A DNA stretch of 64,000 nucleotides from Hymenobacter properus (GCF_015694735.1 NZ_JADQDP010000002.1:1302001-1366000); one strand, 5' to 3'. Shown: positions 15,396-25,526, numbered from the stretch's first letter. The notes: generated by a model from the letters alone, not told the origin. Translations and numbers: made by a program.

Positions 15396-17384
15396 CTACT
15401 TCAGGTACCGGTCCAGCCACTCCAGCCACAGGCGGTTCCACTCGGCGCTGCGCACGGGGTCGCCGGGCACATGGGCCGAGATGGGAAAGGCCACGAAGCG
15501 CACGGGCACGCCGTTGTCTTTCAGCGCGTGGTACATTTTGTAGGAGTTGCTGATGGGCACGCGGAAGTCGCCCACGTTGTGCAGAATGAGCGTGGGCGTG
15601 CGCCAGCGCGTGGCCCGGCTCAAGGGCGATTGTGCCTGGTAATGCGCTAGATTCTCAGCGCTAAGCCAGGGCGAGGGGCCGTAGTGCCCGGCATTGGCGA
15701 TGTTGTTGTCGCTCAGGTTGTAGCTGTCCAGCAAATCAACTACCGATGCCGCGGCCACCGCGCACCGCCAGCGCCGCGGCTCGCCCATCAACCAGGCCGT
15801 CATAAAGCCGCCGTAGGAGGCGCCCGACAGTGCAATGCGGCTGGTGTCGACCCAGCCGCGCTTCTCCAGCATCGCAATGCCGGTTAATACATCACGCCCC
15901 GGCCCGGCCCCCGCATCATCTCGTATGGCTCGCTGGAAAGCATAACCCAAGTTGTCAGAGCCCCGGTAGTTGGGTTGAAACACCACGTAGCCATGCGCCG
16001 CCACCGCCTGCCCCAGCCCATATAAAGCCGCCCGCGAGGCATTGGAAGGCCCACCATGCATCATCAGTACCAGCGGATATTTCTTGGTGGGGTCAAAATC
16101 GGGCGGGTAGGTGAGGATGCCGTTGGGCCGCAACTCGTCCGATTGCCAATCCACTGCTTCCATGCGGCCCAGGGCCAGGGCGGCGGTTTCGTGGTTGAAA
16201 TCGGTGAGGCGGCGCGGGGCAGCGGTGGGGGAGGGCAGGTAGTACAGCTCTGCCGGGCGGCCGGGCTCGTTGGCAGTAAGGGCCACAGCGTTGCGCTTGC
16301 CTACCGACATCTCCACCCAATAGCTGCCATTGGGCGACACGGGGCCCAGTTTCAGCTTTTGGCTTTTGCCATCCAAGCCCTGTTGCCAGATGGAAACCGT
16401 GGCCGCGTCGTTGCCGCCCACAAACAGGCTTTTGCTGTCCGGGCTCCATAAAGCCCGTTGCAAATTCCGGTCGAGCGCCCGGCAGAGGTGGCGCGCCGGG
16501 CCACCCGCCGCCGGCACCACGTCAAATTCCAGCGACTCAAAATAGGGAGGTTCGCGCGGCGTCTGGTAGCTCAGCCACTTGCCGTCGGGCGAGTAGGCGG
16601 GCAAATCGATGCGGTGCGGGGAGCCGGGTAGCTCGTGCAGGGTGCCGGTGGCCACGTCCAGCGTGTACACAGCAGTTTCCTGGTCGCCGGTTTGGGCGCT
16701 GGGGCGCAGCACGCAGGCCAGCGTGCGGCCGTCGGGCGCCCAGGCGAAGGGCGCGGAGGAGTCATCGGGCAGGCTGAGCGGGCCGCTGGTGAGGCGGCGG
16801 GCCGGCGGGCCGTCGGTAGCTGATACCAGCCAAATATGGTCGGGCGCGGGTGGGGCGGTGAGCGTCACGCTGCCATTGCCCACCTCGAAGCTGTCGTTGC
16901 CGCGGGCCAGTCCGGTCGCGTTGGCTGGCGCATCGGCCGCCGAGTAGGCGAGGGCCGTGCCATCGGGCTTCCAGCTGTAAAGCTGCACGTTTTCGACAGC
17001 GTTAGTCAACTGGCGCACTTCGCCCGAAGCCATATTTTGCACGAAAAGCTGGGTGTGCGCCTCCTTGCCCGTGCCAGTGCGCGCCAGAAACGCCACCCGG
17101 TCACCGGTGGGCGACCAGCGCGGCTGCTTCACCGTGGGCCGTCCAGCCACTAACACGCGCTCTTGGCCGCTGGCCACGTCTACCAGCACCACTTCGGTCT
17201 CGTTGCGGTTGGTGCTGAGGTTGGGGCGCGACACCACGACAAGAACGCTCTTACCATCGGGCGAGAGCTGCGGGTCGCTCACGTTCACCAAGCGGCTGAT
17301 GTCGGCCAACTCGAAGCGGCGCTGGGCCTGGCTGAGGCCGGGGAGTAGCAGAAGCAGCCACAGCTTGGAAAAAAGGGCTTTCAT
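15396..17384 (-). CDS. Secreted S9-family prolyl oligopeptidase (acylaminoacyl-peptidase type)
   Basis: This 662-residue protein has a signal peptide (MKALFSKLWLLLLLPGLSQA). An N-terminal beta-propeller (about 25-400) carries repeated SPDG/SPTG blades (LSPDGKSVLVV, WSPTGDRVAFL, YSPDGKWLSY, WSPDSKSLFV). The C-terminal alpha/beta hydrolase has the S9 triad: Ser523 in GASYGG, Asp606 in VGDFRVP and His638 in SAHVPGDP, plus the oxyanion segment MMHGGP. Members cleave small peptides that enter through the propeller. The ATG at 17384 is chosen; an in-frame ATG 15 bases upstream lies inside palindrome A, which abuts the start codon. It is probably co-transcribed with the upstream DPP IV-like gene. 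Confidence 0.9.
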   Translation of the reverse strand: MKALFSKLWLLLLLPGLSQAQRRFELADISRLVNVSDPQLSPDGKSVLVVVSRPNLSTNRNETEVVLVDVASGQERVLVAGRPTVKQPRWSPTGDRVAFLARTGTGKEAHTQLFVQNMASGEVRQLTNAVENVQLYSWKPDGTALAYSAADAPANATGLARGNDSFEVGNGSVTLTAPPAPDHIWLVSATDGPPARRLTSGPLSLPDDSSAPFAWAPDGRTLACVLRPSAQTGDQETAVYTLDVATGTLHELPGSPHRIDLPAYSPDGKWLSYQTPREPPYFESLEFDVVPAAGGPARHLCRALDRNLQRALWSPDSKSLFVGGNDAATVSIWQQGLDGKSQKLKLGPVSPNGSYWVEMSVGKRNAVALTANEPGRPAELYYLPSPTAAPRRLTDFNHETAALALGRMEAVDWQSDELRPNGILTYPPDFDPTKKYPLVLMMHGGPSNASRAALYGLGQAVAAHGYVVFQPNYRGSDNLGYAFQRAIRDDAGAGPGRDVLTGIAMLEKRGWVDTSRIALSGASYGGFMTAWLMGEPRRWRCAVAAASVVDLLDSYNLSDNNIANAGHYGPSPWLSAENLAHYQAQSPLSRATRWRTPTLILHNVGDFRVPISNSYKMYHALKDNGVPVRFVAFPISAHVPGDPVRSAEWNRLWLEWLDRYLK

Positions 17385-17503
17385 AAAACAGACCGTCATG
17401 CTGAGCGCAGTCGAAGCATCTCTACCGCAATAGTAAACCCTGTCGATTGGATTACTTGCGCGGTAGAGATGCTTCGGCTGCGCTCAGCATGACGGTCTGT
17501 TTT
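17385..17503. repeat. Palindromic repeat A, family 1a
   Basis: Arms 17385-17428 and 17460-17503 (44 nt) match inversely with one mismatch. The arm core is GTCATGCTGAGCGCAG then GAAGCATCTCTACCGC. It starts 18 bases after the stop of the DPP IV-like gene and touches the start codon of the next S9 gene. Confidence 0.95.
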
Positions 17504-17521
17504 CTACTCGAACTTCCGCCT

Positions 17522-19864
17522 CTATTGCACCGCGTTGCGCGGGTCGGCTTTGGGCTGCATCTGGTAGTCGTGCGGGGGCTGGGCGCCGGCCAGGTGTTGC
17601 ACGAAGTAGTCCCAGCGGCGGCGCGTCATGTATGGCGAATACTGGCCGTAGCCGTGCTGGGCGTTCGGGAATACCACCAGGTCGTAGCTCTTGTTGGCCT
17701 TGGTGAGGGCTTCGATGACCAGGAAAGTATTGTAGGGCGGCACGTTGTCGTCCATCAGGCCGTGGGCCAGCATGAGCTTGCCTTTCAGGTTTTTGGCGAA
17801 GGCGGCGTTGGCTTGGTTGTCGTAGTTGGTGGTGCCGTCGGCGTTGGTTTTCAGCAGGCCGATGTAGCGCTCGGCCCAGTCGTCTTCATAGTTGCGGTTC
17901 TCGTGGTTGCCCGATTCCGAAATGCCCACTTTGAAGAAGTCGGGGTAGCGGAACATGGCTGCCGCCGTGGCGTAGCCCCCGCCCGAGTGCCCCCAGATGC
18001 CAGCCCGGTCCAGGTCCATGTAAGGGTACTTCTGGGCCAGCTGCTTCAGGCCGCTCACCTGGTCGGAAAGGGTGTTTTCGGCCATGTTGCCGTAGCACGC
18101 ATCGTGGTAGTTCTTGCTGCGCAGAGGGTTGCAGCTACCCTCAATCACCACCACCACGAAGCCCAGCTCGGCCAGCGCCTGGTGGTCGCCCCGCGCCGCC
18201 ACAAACGACCAGGTGCCCACGCCTCCGCCCTGCGGCCCGGGGTAGATGTAGTCAATCACCGGGTACTTGCGGCTGGCATCCAGCGTGGTGGGCGTAAACA
18301 TCACGCCGTACAAGTCGGTCTGCCCGTCGGCGGCCTTCACCGTGATGGGCGTGGGCGCCTTCCAGCCGCTGGCCGTCAGGCGCGAGATGTCAGTTTTCTC
18401 CAGCGTCGACAGCAGCTTGCCGTCGATGCTTCGCAGCACCGTCACGCCCGGCTTGTCGGGCTGCGAGTAGGTATCCACGAAGTAGCGGCCCGAGGGCGCC
18501 ATCATCACCTGGTGGTTGCCAGCCTCGGGCGTGAGCAGGGTGAGGTTTTTGCCGTCGAGCCCGATGCGGTAGAGGTGGGTGAAGTAGGGGTTGCCGGCCT
18601 CGCGGCCGTCGGCCAGGAAGTAGAGCTGACGCTTGGCTTCGTCCACGCGCAGCAGCTGCGTCACCACGAAGTTGCCCTTGGTAATCTGGTTCTTCACCTT
18701 GCCGCTGCTGGCGTCATACAGGTATAAGTGCCCCCAGTTGTCGCGTTCCGAATACCAGACAATTTCCTTGCTCTTGGGCAAGTAGCGCCAGTTGATGGCG
18801 CCCTGGCCCGACTCGTACTGTGTGGGCACGGTTTCCTGAAATACCTCGCGCACCGCGCCGGTGCTGGCGTCGGCCACGCGCACTTTTTCCTCCTTGTGGT
18901 CGCGCGAAGTCGACACAAACGCCAGCTCGCGGCCATCCGGGCTCCAGTCCACGTCATCAAAGGTGCCGCTGCTCGAAATATCGTCCGAGAGCGTGCCCCG
19001 GTGGGCGTCGGGCGCCACTTGCAGGCGCACCACTTTGGCCGGGCTCACTTCCACCACCACTCGTTCAATCATAGCAATGTTTTTATCGCCCGGCAGCGGG
19101 TATTTCCAGCTTTTCAGAGTGGGATGGCCCACGTTGGTGGTCACCAGGTACATGTCGCCCACTTGGCGCTGGTCTTGCCGGAAGGTGGCGATTTTGCGCG
19201 AGTCGGGCGACCAGCGCAGGATGGGCTTGTCGCTGTGCGTCCAGCCGGCGTTATCGGTGGCGTAGCCGTAGTCCTTGGCGCCGTCGGTGGTCAGCTGGGT
19301 GGTTTGATTGGTTTTGGTGTCGCGCACCCACAGGTTATCGTCCTTGATGAAGGCGGCCAGCTGGCCGTTGGGCGACACCACTTCGTTGTCGGCATTGGCC
19401 GCGGCGGCCGGCGCGTTGGGCGTGGGCGTTTCGGGGTTGATTTTACCGCTCACCACGTCGTACTTCCAGCTTTTGCCGGCGGCCTCGAAGGCAATGGCCT
19501 TGGCATCGGGCGAGAAGCTGACGCTGCGGAAGGGCAGCCGGCCGCCCTCGTAGCTTTTGCCGCTGGCCGCCGACAGCGCCGCCGCCAGTTTGGCCTGGTC
19601 GAAGGCGGCGGTGCGGGTTTTGCGGGCCGGGTCCACGATGATGAACTCGCTGCCCTGGGCCGTGAGCGTGCGGTACCAGAACCGGCCGTCGGGCAGCCAG
19701 TTGGGCTGTCCGGCGCTGTGGTCCACCAGTGCCTGGGTGTTGTAGCTCATAAAACGCTCGGCGCGGGCATAGTCCTGCTCGGTGAGCACAGGCCGCTGCT
19801 GAGCCGAAGCAGCAGCAGCGGCCAGAAGCGCGGCCGCAAACAAGGCCGGGGAAAATTGGGGCAT
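17522..19864 (-). CDS. Secreted dipeptidyl peptidase IV-like S9 peptidase
   Basis: This 780-residue protein has a signal peptide (MPQFSPALFAAALLAAAAASA). The N-terminal eight-bladed propeller region resembles the DPP IV N-terminal domain (residues about 85-510), with WSPDSRKIATFRQDQR and WSPDGRELAFVS blades. The catalytic domain has Ser627 in GHSGGG, Asp705 in HGLMDDNVPP and His737 in NAQHGYG. It should remove dipeptides, typically X-Pro, from peptide N-termini outside the cytoplasm. An upstream in-frame codon at 19876 adds only MLNP. Together with the adjacent S9, M28 and DUF885 proteins it forms an extracytoplasmic peptide-degradation set. Confidence 0.9.
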   Translation of the reverse strand: MPQFSPALFAAALLAAAAASAQQRPVLTEQDYARAERFMSYNTQALVDHSAGQPNWLPDGRFWYRTLTAQGSEFIIVDPARKTRTAAFDQAKLAAALSAASGKSYEGGRLPFRSVSFSPDAKAIAFEAAGKSWKYDVVSGKINPETPTPNAPAAAANADNEVVSPNGQLAAFIKDDNLWVRDTKTNQTTQLTTDGAKDYGYATDNAGWTHSDKPILRWSPDSRKIATFRQDQRQVGDMYLVTTNVGHPTLKSWKYPLPGDKNIAMIERVVVEVSPAKVVRLQVAPDAHRGTLSDDISSSGTFDDVDWSPDGRELAFVSTSRDHKEEKVRVADASTGAVREVFQETVPTQYESGQGAINWRYLPKSKEIVWYSERDNWGHLYLYDASSGKVKNQITKGNFVVTQLLRVDEAKRQLYFLADGREAGNPYFTHLYRIGLDGKNLTLLTPEAGNHQVMMAPSGRYFVDTYSQPDKPGVTVLRSIDGKLLSTLEKTDISRLTASGWKAPTPITVKAADGQTDLYGVMFTPTTLDASRKYPVIDYIYPGPQGGGVGTWSFVAARGDHQALAELGFVVVVIEGSCNPLRSKNYHDACYGNMAENTLSDQVSGLKQLAQKYPYMDLDRAGIWGHSGGGYATAAAMFRYPDFFKVGISESGNHENRNYEDDWAERYIGLLKTNADGTTNYDNQANAAFAKNLKGKLMLAHGLMDDNVPPYNTFLVIEALTKANKSYDLVVFPNAQHGYGQYSPYMTRRRWDYFVQHLAGAQPPHDYQMQPKADPRNAVQ

Positions 19865-19928
19865 AGGGTTAAGCAAAAAAAGCGGGAATTCGGAATGGGA
19901 AGTGAAAGGTAGGTGCGTTTAAACCGGC

Positions 19929-21755
19929 CTACCGCTGGCGGGCGGCCCAGGCGTCCAGGCGGCGCTCCAGCACAGCCAGGGGCATCGAGCCCCCGGCCAG
20001 AATCTCGTCGTGGAAAGCGCGCAGGTCGAACTTCGGGCCCAGCTGCTTTTCGTAGCGGGCGCGAAGTTCACGCAATTTCAGCCCGCCGGTTTTGTAGCTC
20101 AGCGCCTGGCCGGGCCACGACATGTAGCGCTCGATTTCGGCCGTGGCGCCCTGCTCGCTGATGGGCTCATTGTCCATCATGTACTTGATGGCTTCCTCGC
20201 GGCTCATGCCCTTGGCGTGCATGCCCACGTCCACCACCAGCCGGACGGCGCGGTGCATGTCGTCGCCCAGCGCCCCGAGTTTCTGGTAGGGGTCGGTGTA
20301 GAGGCCCAGCTCGGGCCCCAGGCTCTCGCAGTACAGCGCCCAACCCTCGCTAAAGGCCGAGTAGCTGGCAAAGCGCCGGAATTTGGGCTGCGTGGTGTTT
20401 TCCTGCTGCAGCGACAGCTGGTAGTGGTGGCCGGGAATGGCCTCGTGCAGAAACAGCGACTCCATGCCCGAGGTCACGTTGAACTTGGTGGCATCGAGGA
20501 TGGGCACGTAAAAAATGCCCGGCCTCGAGCCGTCGGGCGTGCCCCGGTTGTATTCGGCCGACGCCGTGGCGGCCCGAAAGGCCTCGGTTTGCCGAATCTC
20601 AAACGGCGACTTCGGCGTGCGCCCAAACAGCTTGGGCAGGTGGGGCGTGATGCGCGCCTGAATGGCCCGGAAGGCGTTCAGCACGTCGTCCGGCGTTTTG
20701 TAGGGCGTGAATTTGGGGTCCGAGTTCAGGTAATTGAAGAAAGCCGGCAAGTCGCCCTCATAGCCCACCTGCTTTTTTACGGCCTCCATCTCGGCCCGGA
20801 TGCGCTTCACTTCGGCCAGCCCGGTTTGGTAAATGGCGTCGGGCGTGCGGTCGGTGGTCGTCATCTGGCGCACGGCAAAGCGGTACATCTCGGTCCCGCC
20901 GGGCACGGCCCCGATGCCGGTGCTGCTGCGGGCTGCGGGCAGATACTCGGTTTGCAGGAAGTCGGCCAGCTTGCGGTAGGTCGGCACCAGGACGGTGGCA
21001 ATGGCTTGCTGGTAAGCAGCCGTTAGGCGGGTTTTGTCGGCTTCCGAGAAGCTGGCGGGCAGCCGCGTAATCGGACCGTAGAACAAGCTCTTGGCCGGGT
21101 CTGTCACCACCTGCGCCTGCAACTGGGGCACCATTTTCAGCACCAGCACCTTGGGCAACACCACGCCGGCCTTCATGCCGCGCCGGAAGTTGCCGATGGC
21201 CGAGTCGGCCCACACCGGAAACTTATCCACGCGCGCCAGCCAGTCGTCGTAGTCCTTCACGGTTTTGAAGGGTTGCGAACCGGTGCCCGCGCCCAGCTGC
21301 ACGAGGTTGTTGGGTAGGGAATAAAACTGGGCGAAGGGCATCATCCAGGTATTCAGCTTCAACCCGTCGAGCCGGGTCTTCATCTCGTACTCGAAGATGT
21401 CGTAGTTGGCCTGGTCTTCGGCCGACAGCTTGGTCCGGTCAAATTTTTGCAGTGAAATCAGGTACTGCTGATAAACCTGCTGCAACTGCTGCCGGAAGGC
21501 ACGGGTCTCGTAGTTGGGCAGTTGGTCGTTGTAGCGGTAGTCGCCCTGCGCCGTAGCCGACAGCGGATACAGCTTGGCTTGGTCTTCCCAATACGCCGCA
21601 AACAGCGCCGCCAGCGGAGCCGAGGCGGTGGTCGTGACGGCTTTAGCGCCGACTGTTTTGGCCGCCGCGGGGGCTTTTTGCGCCAAGGCCCCGGGCAGAG
21701 GGCAGGTGGTCAGAAGCGTGCCGGCAGCCAGCGTTTGCAATACAAGTTTTCGCAT
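19929..21755 (-). CDS. Secreted DUF885 zincin-like peptidase, paralogue 1
   Basis: This 608-residue protein has a signal peptide ending near LPGALAQ. It matches the DUF885 family over nearly its whole length. The putative zinc site HEAIPGHH is at 437-444 (His437, Glu438, His443/His444), with a likely third ligand in SEGWALYCE (Glu470). Other family features are YWEDQAKLYPLSATAQGDYRYND (55-77) and YNRGTPDGSRPGIFYVP. DUF885 members are thought to be metallopeptidases on structural grounds; substrates are not established. Two paralogues lie downstream in the block (at 23664 and 25709), interrupted by a broken S12 hydrolase gene. This copy and the 23664 copy align without net gaps after the signal peptide. 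Confidence 0.88.
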   Translation of the reverse strand: MRKLVLQTLAAGTLLTTCPLPGALAQKAPAAAKTVGAKAVTTTASAPLAALFAAYWEDQAKLYPLSATAQGDYRYNDQLPNYETRAFRQQLQQVYQQYLISLQKFDRTKLSAEDQANYDIFEYEMKTRLDGLKLNTWMMPFAQFYSLPNNLVQLGAGTGSQPFKTVKDYDDWLARVDKFPVWADSAIGNFRRGMKAGVVLPKVLVLKMVPQLQAQVVTDPAKSLFYGPITRLPASFSEADKTRLTAAYQQAIATVLVPTYRKLADFLQTEYLPAARSSTGIGAVPGGTEMYRFAVRQMTTTDRTPDAIYQTGLAEVKRIRAEMEAVKKQVGYEGDLPAFFNYLNSDPKFTPYKTPDDVLNAFRAIQARITPHLPKLFGRTPKSPFEIRQTEAFRAATASAEYNRGTPDGSRPGIFYVPILDATKFNVTSGMESLFLHEAIPGHHYQLSLQQENTTQPKFRRFASYSAFSEGWALYCESLGPELGLYTDPYQKLGALGDDMHRAVRLVVDVGMHAKGMSREEAIKYMMDNEPISEQGATAEIERYMSWPGQALSYKTGGLKLRELRARYEKQLGPKFDLRAFHDEILAGGSMPLAVLERRLDAWAARQR

Positions 21756-21821
21756 GAAAGTCTACTTTATAGGCCCGTTTATCAGCCCAAGATACCGAAA
21801 GCGTGGCGCTGGCAATCGAAG

Positions 21822-21850
21822 TAAAAAAAAAGCCCCGTGGCCGGGGCTTT
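21822..21850 (-). terminator. Intrinsic terminator (minus strand)
   Basis: The AAAGCCCC/GGGGCTTT stem has a run of nine A on its left flank, which is a T run in minus-strand RNA. It lies downstream of the broken S12 hydrolase gene and before the DUF885 gene at 21755. Confidence 0.8.
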
Positions 21851-21914
21851 CCTCTATCATTGGCACGGCCGGCAAAGACGCTGCTTGCGCTTCCCGGTTG
21901 CTTGGGGCGGGGTT

Positions 21915-23558
21915 TTACTGGGCGGCGCCCGCTGTGGACTCAGTTACACGTTTGAAATCCAGGTCCTGAAAGTCGTAGCTAAAATCAGTTGCCGGCGAAA
22001 TCGGCTTCATTTTCAGACCCGAGGCGCGGCCCTGGTCGTCGAGCGTAAAGGTGGCGAAGGCATCGGCGTTGATGCTGCGGAGCTTCCAGCGTACCACGCA
22101 GGTGCTGCCGCGGTAGGGCAGTACCTGGCCCACGAGGCGCGGCGCACGCACGGCGCGCAGCCAAAGCTGCGGACCTTGCTGGTACACATTCACATCGCCC
22201 AGCCAAGCGTCGTGGTAGCGGCCGATGTAGGCACTGTAGTCGGCTTTCTTCGGGGCGGCCCTCTGGGCTAGAGCTACCTGCTTCCAGGCAGCGGCGGTGG
22301 CCTTATCCGATTCGGCCGCACTGGCTTGCTTGTAGCCGAGCATGGTTTGCACCCGGTCCTGGCCCGTCACGCCCAAGTAATGGTCCATAATTGAGGTGGT
22401 AATGGCCTGAAAGGCTAGGCCTTCCTCCTGGTTGGTAAGCACGATGATACCCAAGTGCAAGTCGGGCACCAGCGTCACCTTGGTCACCATGCCAACCGTC
22501 CCGCCGGTGTGCGATACCTGCTTGAACCCTCCCACATCAGTCAGGTCCCAGCCCAAACCGTAGGCCGCGAAGTGGGTGTTGTAAAACGTCGGCCCGGGAG
22601 ATAGGTGCTTGAGCGTCTGGGGCGACCACAGCTCCCACTGCGTTGCGGGCTTCAGCAGCGGGGCGGGCGCGCCGGGGCCGCCCAGCAGCATCAGGGCCCA
22701 CTGGCTCAGGTCGGCTACGCTGCTGTAGATGCCGCCGGCGCTGAACATGGCCCCCGTTGGGTCAGCTGTTGAGCCCAAATGCCGCCGTACTACCCGCACC
22801 TTGCCGTCCTCCGAGGCATGCGCATCCGCGACATTGGTGGGGTCAGGCAGGCGGGAAAAGCTCGTGGCACTGCGCCGCATGCCCAAGGGCTGCAGCAGGC
22901 GGGTTTCCACGAAAGAGGTCCAAGGCTGCTTCGCTATTCGGGCTACTACCTCACCTGCTACTATATACAAGGTGTTATCATAGGCATACTCGCTGCGAAA
23001 CGACGACGCTGGCTTGAAATAGCGCAGGTTGTGAATTAAGTCGTGAACGGTGAAATTGGTTGAATCCGGATACCGCATCAGGTCGCCCGCGCCTAGGCCC
23101 AGGCCGCTGCGGTGGCAGAGCAGGTCGCGCACCGTGAACTCGGCCGTCACGTAGGGGTCGTACATCTTGAACTCGGGGATGTAATCCGTCACCTTGTCGT
23201 CCCAGCGCAGCTTGCCCTCGTCCACCAGCAGCCCCAGCGCGGCCGTGGTGAAGGCCTTGGTATTGGAGGCGATGCCCACCAGCGTGTTGGCGTCCATCGG
23301 CGCCTTGGTTTTCAGGGAGCTCACGCCGTAGCCCTTGCTCATCACCACCTTGCCGTCCTTCACCACAGCCACGGCCATGCCCGGCACGTCGAAGCCCTAG
23401 AGGGTGCGGGCCACCGCGGCGTCCACGGCCGCCACGTCGAGCGGGGCCGTTACGGGCGGGGCCATTTGGGCACGTGTGGCGGTGGGAAGCACTGCCAGGG
23501 CAATGCCGAGGCCCAGCACAGACGCAAATCGGCCAAGTGAAGTAGAGAATAAAACCAT
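21915..23558 (-). pseudogene. S12 beta-lactamase-like serine hydrolase, split by an in-frame amber codon
   Basis: From ATG at 23558 the frame encodes a signal peptide (VLGLGIALAVLPTATRA) and TAPLDVAAVDAAVARTL. It then meets TAG at 23399-23397 (codon 54) and continues in the same frame with GFDVPGMAVAVVKDGKVVMSKGYG to the end, about 547 codons in all. The S12 (class C) signatures are intact: SNTKAF (SxxK), YAYDN (YxN) and HTGG. A C-terminal DUF3471-like domain (AYIGRYHDAWLGDVNVY onward) completes the family architecture. Relatives have a sense codon at the TAG, and AAG, CAG or GAG to TAG is one substitution. It is therefore a single-step nonsense pseudogene or a sequencing error. Re-initiation at GTG 23387 would give an unexported protein. 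Confidence 0.85.
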
Positions 23559-23663
23559 TCGGAAGAAAATTTGGGTTAAAACAAGATTGGCCTGCCAAGT
23601 TAAGCCAGGTAATTTGATTTCAACTCCCATAATTTCCAAAGCCCTTGCGAGCCAACGGCCCGG

Positions 23664-25454
23664 TTACCGTTGCCGGCCGGCCCAGGCGTCCATGCGCCTT
23701 TCCAGAATGGCCAGAGGCATGGCGCCGCCCGCCAGAATCTCGTCGTGGAAGGCGCGCAGGTTGAATTTTGCCCCCAGCTGCTTCTCGTAGCGGGCGCGCA
23801 GCTCGCTCATTTTCAGGGCGCCTACTTTGTAGGCCAACGCCTGGCCCGGCAGGGCCAGGTAGCGTTCCACCTCGGCAGTGGCCGCGGCCTCGCTAATGGG
23901 CTCGTTAGCCATGAGGTAGGCAATGGCCTGCTCGGGCGTCAGGCCCTTGGCGTGCAGGCCCACGTCTACCACCAGGCGCAGGGCGCGGTGCATTTCGTCG
24001 CCCAAAGCGCCCATGCGCTGGTAGGGGTCGGCATACAGGCCCAGTTCGCGGCCCAGGCTCTCGCAGTACAAGCCCCAGCCCTCGCTGAACGCGGGGTACA
24101 CCGCAAAGCGGCGGAACTTGGGCAAGCTGGTGTTTTCCTGCTGCAAGGAAATCTGGTAGTGGTGCCCGGGGATGGCCTCGTGCAGAAACAGCGACTCCAT
24201 GCCCGAGGTCACGTTGAACTTGGAGGCGTCGGCAATGGGCACGTAGAAAATGCCCGGCCGCGAGCCGTCAGGCGCCCCGCGGTTGTACTCGGCCACGGCC
24301 GAGGCTTCGCGGAACTTCTCGGTTTCGCGAATCTCAAACGGCGAGCGGGGCACTCGCCCAAACAGCCGGGCCAGGTTAGGCGCCACGCGGGCCTGGATGC
24401 CGCGGAAGGCATTGAGCACCTGCTCGGGCGTTTGGTAGGGGCTGAACCTAGGGTTGCTGTCGAGGTAGTTAAAAAAGCCCGTCAGCGAGCCCCGGTAGCC
24501 CACGCGCTTCCGAATGGCCTCCATCTCGGCCCGGATGCGCTTCACCTCGGCCAGCCCGGTTTGGTAGATGGCATCGGGCGTGCGGTCGGTGGTGGTCATC
24601 AGGCGCACGTCGTAGCGGTACATGTCGGCGCCGCCGGGCACGTCGCTCAGGCCGGTGCTGCTCCTGGTCTGGGGCAGGTATTCGTTTTGCAGGAAATCGG
24701 CCAGCCGGCGGTAGGTGGGCACCAAATCGGTGGCAATGGCTTGCTGGTAGGCCGCGGCCAGTCGCACCTTGTCGGCGTCGGGAAAGCCGGGGGGAAAGTG
24801 CAGCGCCGGCCCGTAAAAAGGGCTGCGAATAACGTCGGCGGTTACCTGGGCCTGCAGCTGGGGCACCATGCGTTGCACCACCACGCGCGGCAGCACCACG
24901 GCCGCTTTCATGCCCAGCCGGAAGTTGGCCACGGCCGAATCGGCCCACGCCGGAAAGCGGCCCACCCGCGCCAGCCAGTTGTCGTAGTCGCGCACCGTGC
25001 GAAAAGGCTGGGCCCCGGTGCCCGTGCCCAGCTGCGCCAGCGTATTGGGCACGCTGAAAAACGGGTCGAGCGGCATCATCCAGGTGTTCAGCTTCAGCCC
25101 GTCGAGGCGGGTGCGCATTTCGTATTGAAAGATGTCGTAGCTGAGCTTGTCCTCGGCCGGGAGGCGGGCCCGGTCAATGTTCAGCAGGTCGTTGAGGTAG
25201 CGGCGGTAGAGGCGCTGCTGCTGTTGCCGGAAGGCCTGCGTCTGGTCGTTGGGCAGGCGGTCGTTGTAGCGGTTGTCGCCCTGGGCCATGGCCGCCAGCG
25301 GAAACAGCCGGGCGCGGTCTTCCCAGTAAGTGGTAAACAAATTGGCCAGCAGCACCGACGCTGCGCTGGCCCGGCTGGCCGGGGGCGCCTGGGCCCGGGC
25401 CGGCCGCCCGAGCAGCCCCAGCGCCGCCAGCAAAACGAAAATCAACTTCCGCAT
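23664..25454 (-). CDS. Secreted DUF885 zincin-like peptidase, paralogue 2
   Basis: This 596-residue protein has a signal peptide (MRKLIFVLLAALGLLGRPARA). It aligns end to end with the DUF885 protein at 19929-21755 without net insertions: the zinc-binding HEAIPGHH is near 425-432, followed by QISLQQENTSLPKFRRFA and SEGWGLYCESLG. The start at 25454 is chosen because the signal peptide begins there; the 14 residues of the longer in-frame reading (MGQINVDCQL) are upstream sequence. The substrate is unknown. Genes on both sides encode extracytoplasmic peptidases. A minus-strand terminator and palindrome B separate it from the third paralogue, so it probably has its own promoter. Confidence 0.87.
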   Translation of the reverse strand: MRKLIFVLLAALGLLGRPARAQAPPASRASAASVLLANLFTTYWEDRARLFPLAAMAQGDNRYNDRLPNDQTQAFRQQQQRLYRRYLNDLLNIDRARLPAEDKLSYDIFQYEMRTRLDGLKLNTWMMPLDPFFSVPNTLAQLGTGTGAQPFRTVRDYDNWLARVGRFPAWADSAVANFRLGMKAAVVLPRVVVQRMVPQLQAQVTADVIRSPFYGPALHFPPGFPDADKVRLAAAYQQAIATDLVPTYRRLADFLQNEYLPQTRSSTGLSDVPGGADMYRYDVRLMTTTDRTPDAIYQTGLAEVKRIRAEMEAIRKRVGYRGSLTGFFNYLDSNPRFSPYQTPEQVLNAFRGIQARVAPNLARLFGRVPRSPFEIRETEKFREASAVAEYNRGAPDGSRPGIFYVPIADASKFNVTSGMESLFLHEAIPGHHYQISLQQENTSLPKFRRFAVYPAFSEGWGLYCESLGRELGLYADPYQRMGALGDEMHRALRLVVDVGLHAKGLTPEQAIAYLMANEPISEAAATAEVERYLALPGQALAYKVGALKMSELRARYEKQLGAKFNLRAFHDEILAGGAMPLAILERRMDAWAGRQR

Positions 25455-25526
25455 CAAAAATCGATTAAGCTGGCAATCTACGTTGATTTGGCCCACCGGC
25501 CTACGCTTGCCCCGCTTTTGTACAGC

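Noticed and set aside
17385-17503. Family 1 palindromes considered as ordinary intrinsic terminators
   Set aside because: Stems are 27-44 bp with long loops and no following T run, and clear short-stem T-run terminators exist elsewhere in the window. A role in rho-dependent or processing events remains open.
21915-23558. Stop-codon recoding (programmed read-through or amino-acid insertion at TAG) in the S12 gene
   Set aside because: No read-through context or downstream structure is visible, and TAG is used as a normal stop elsewhere here. A nonsense mutation or sequencing error is simpler.
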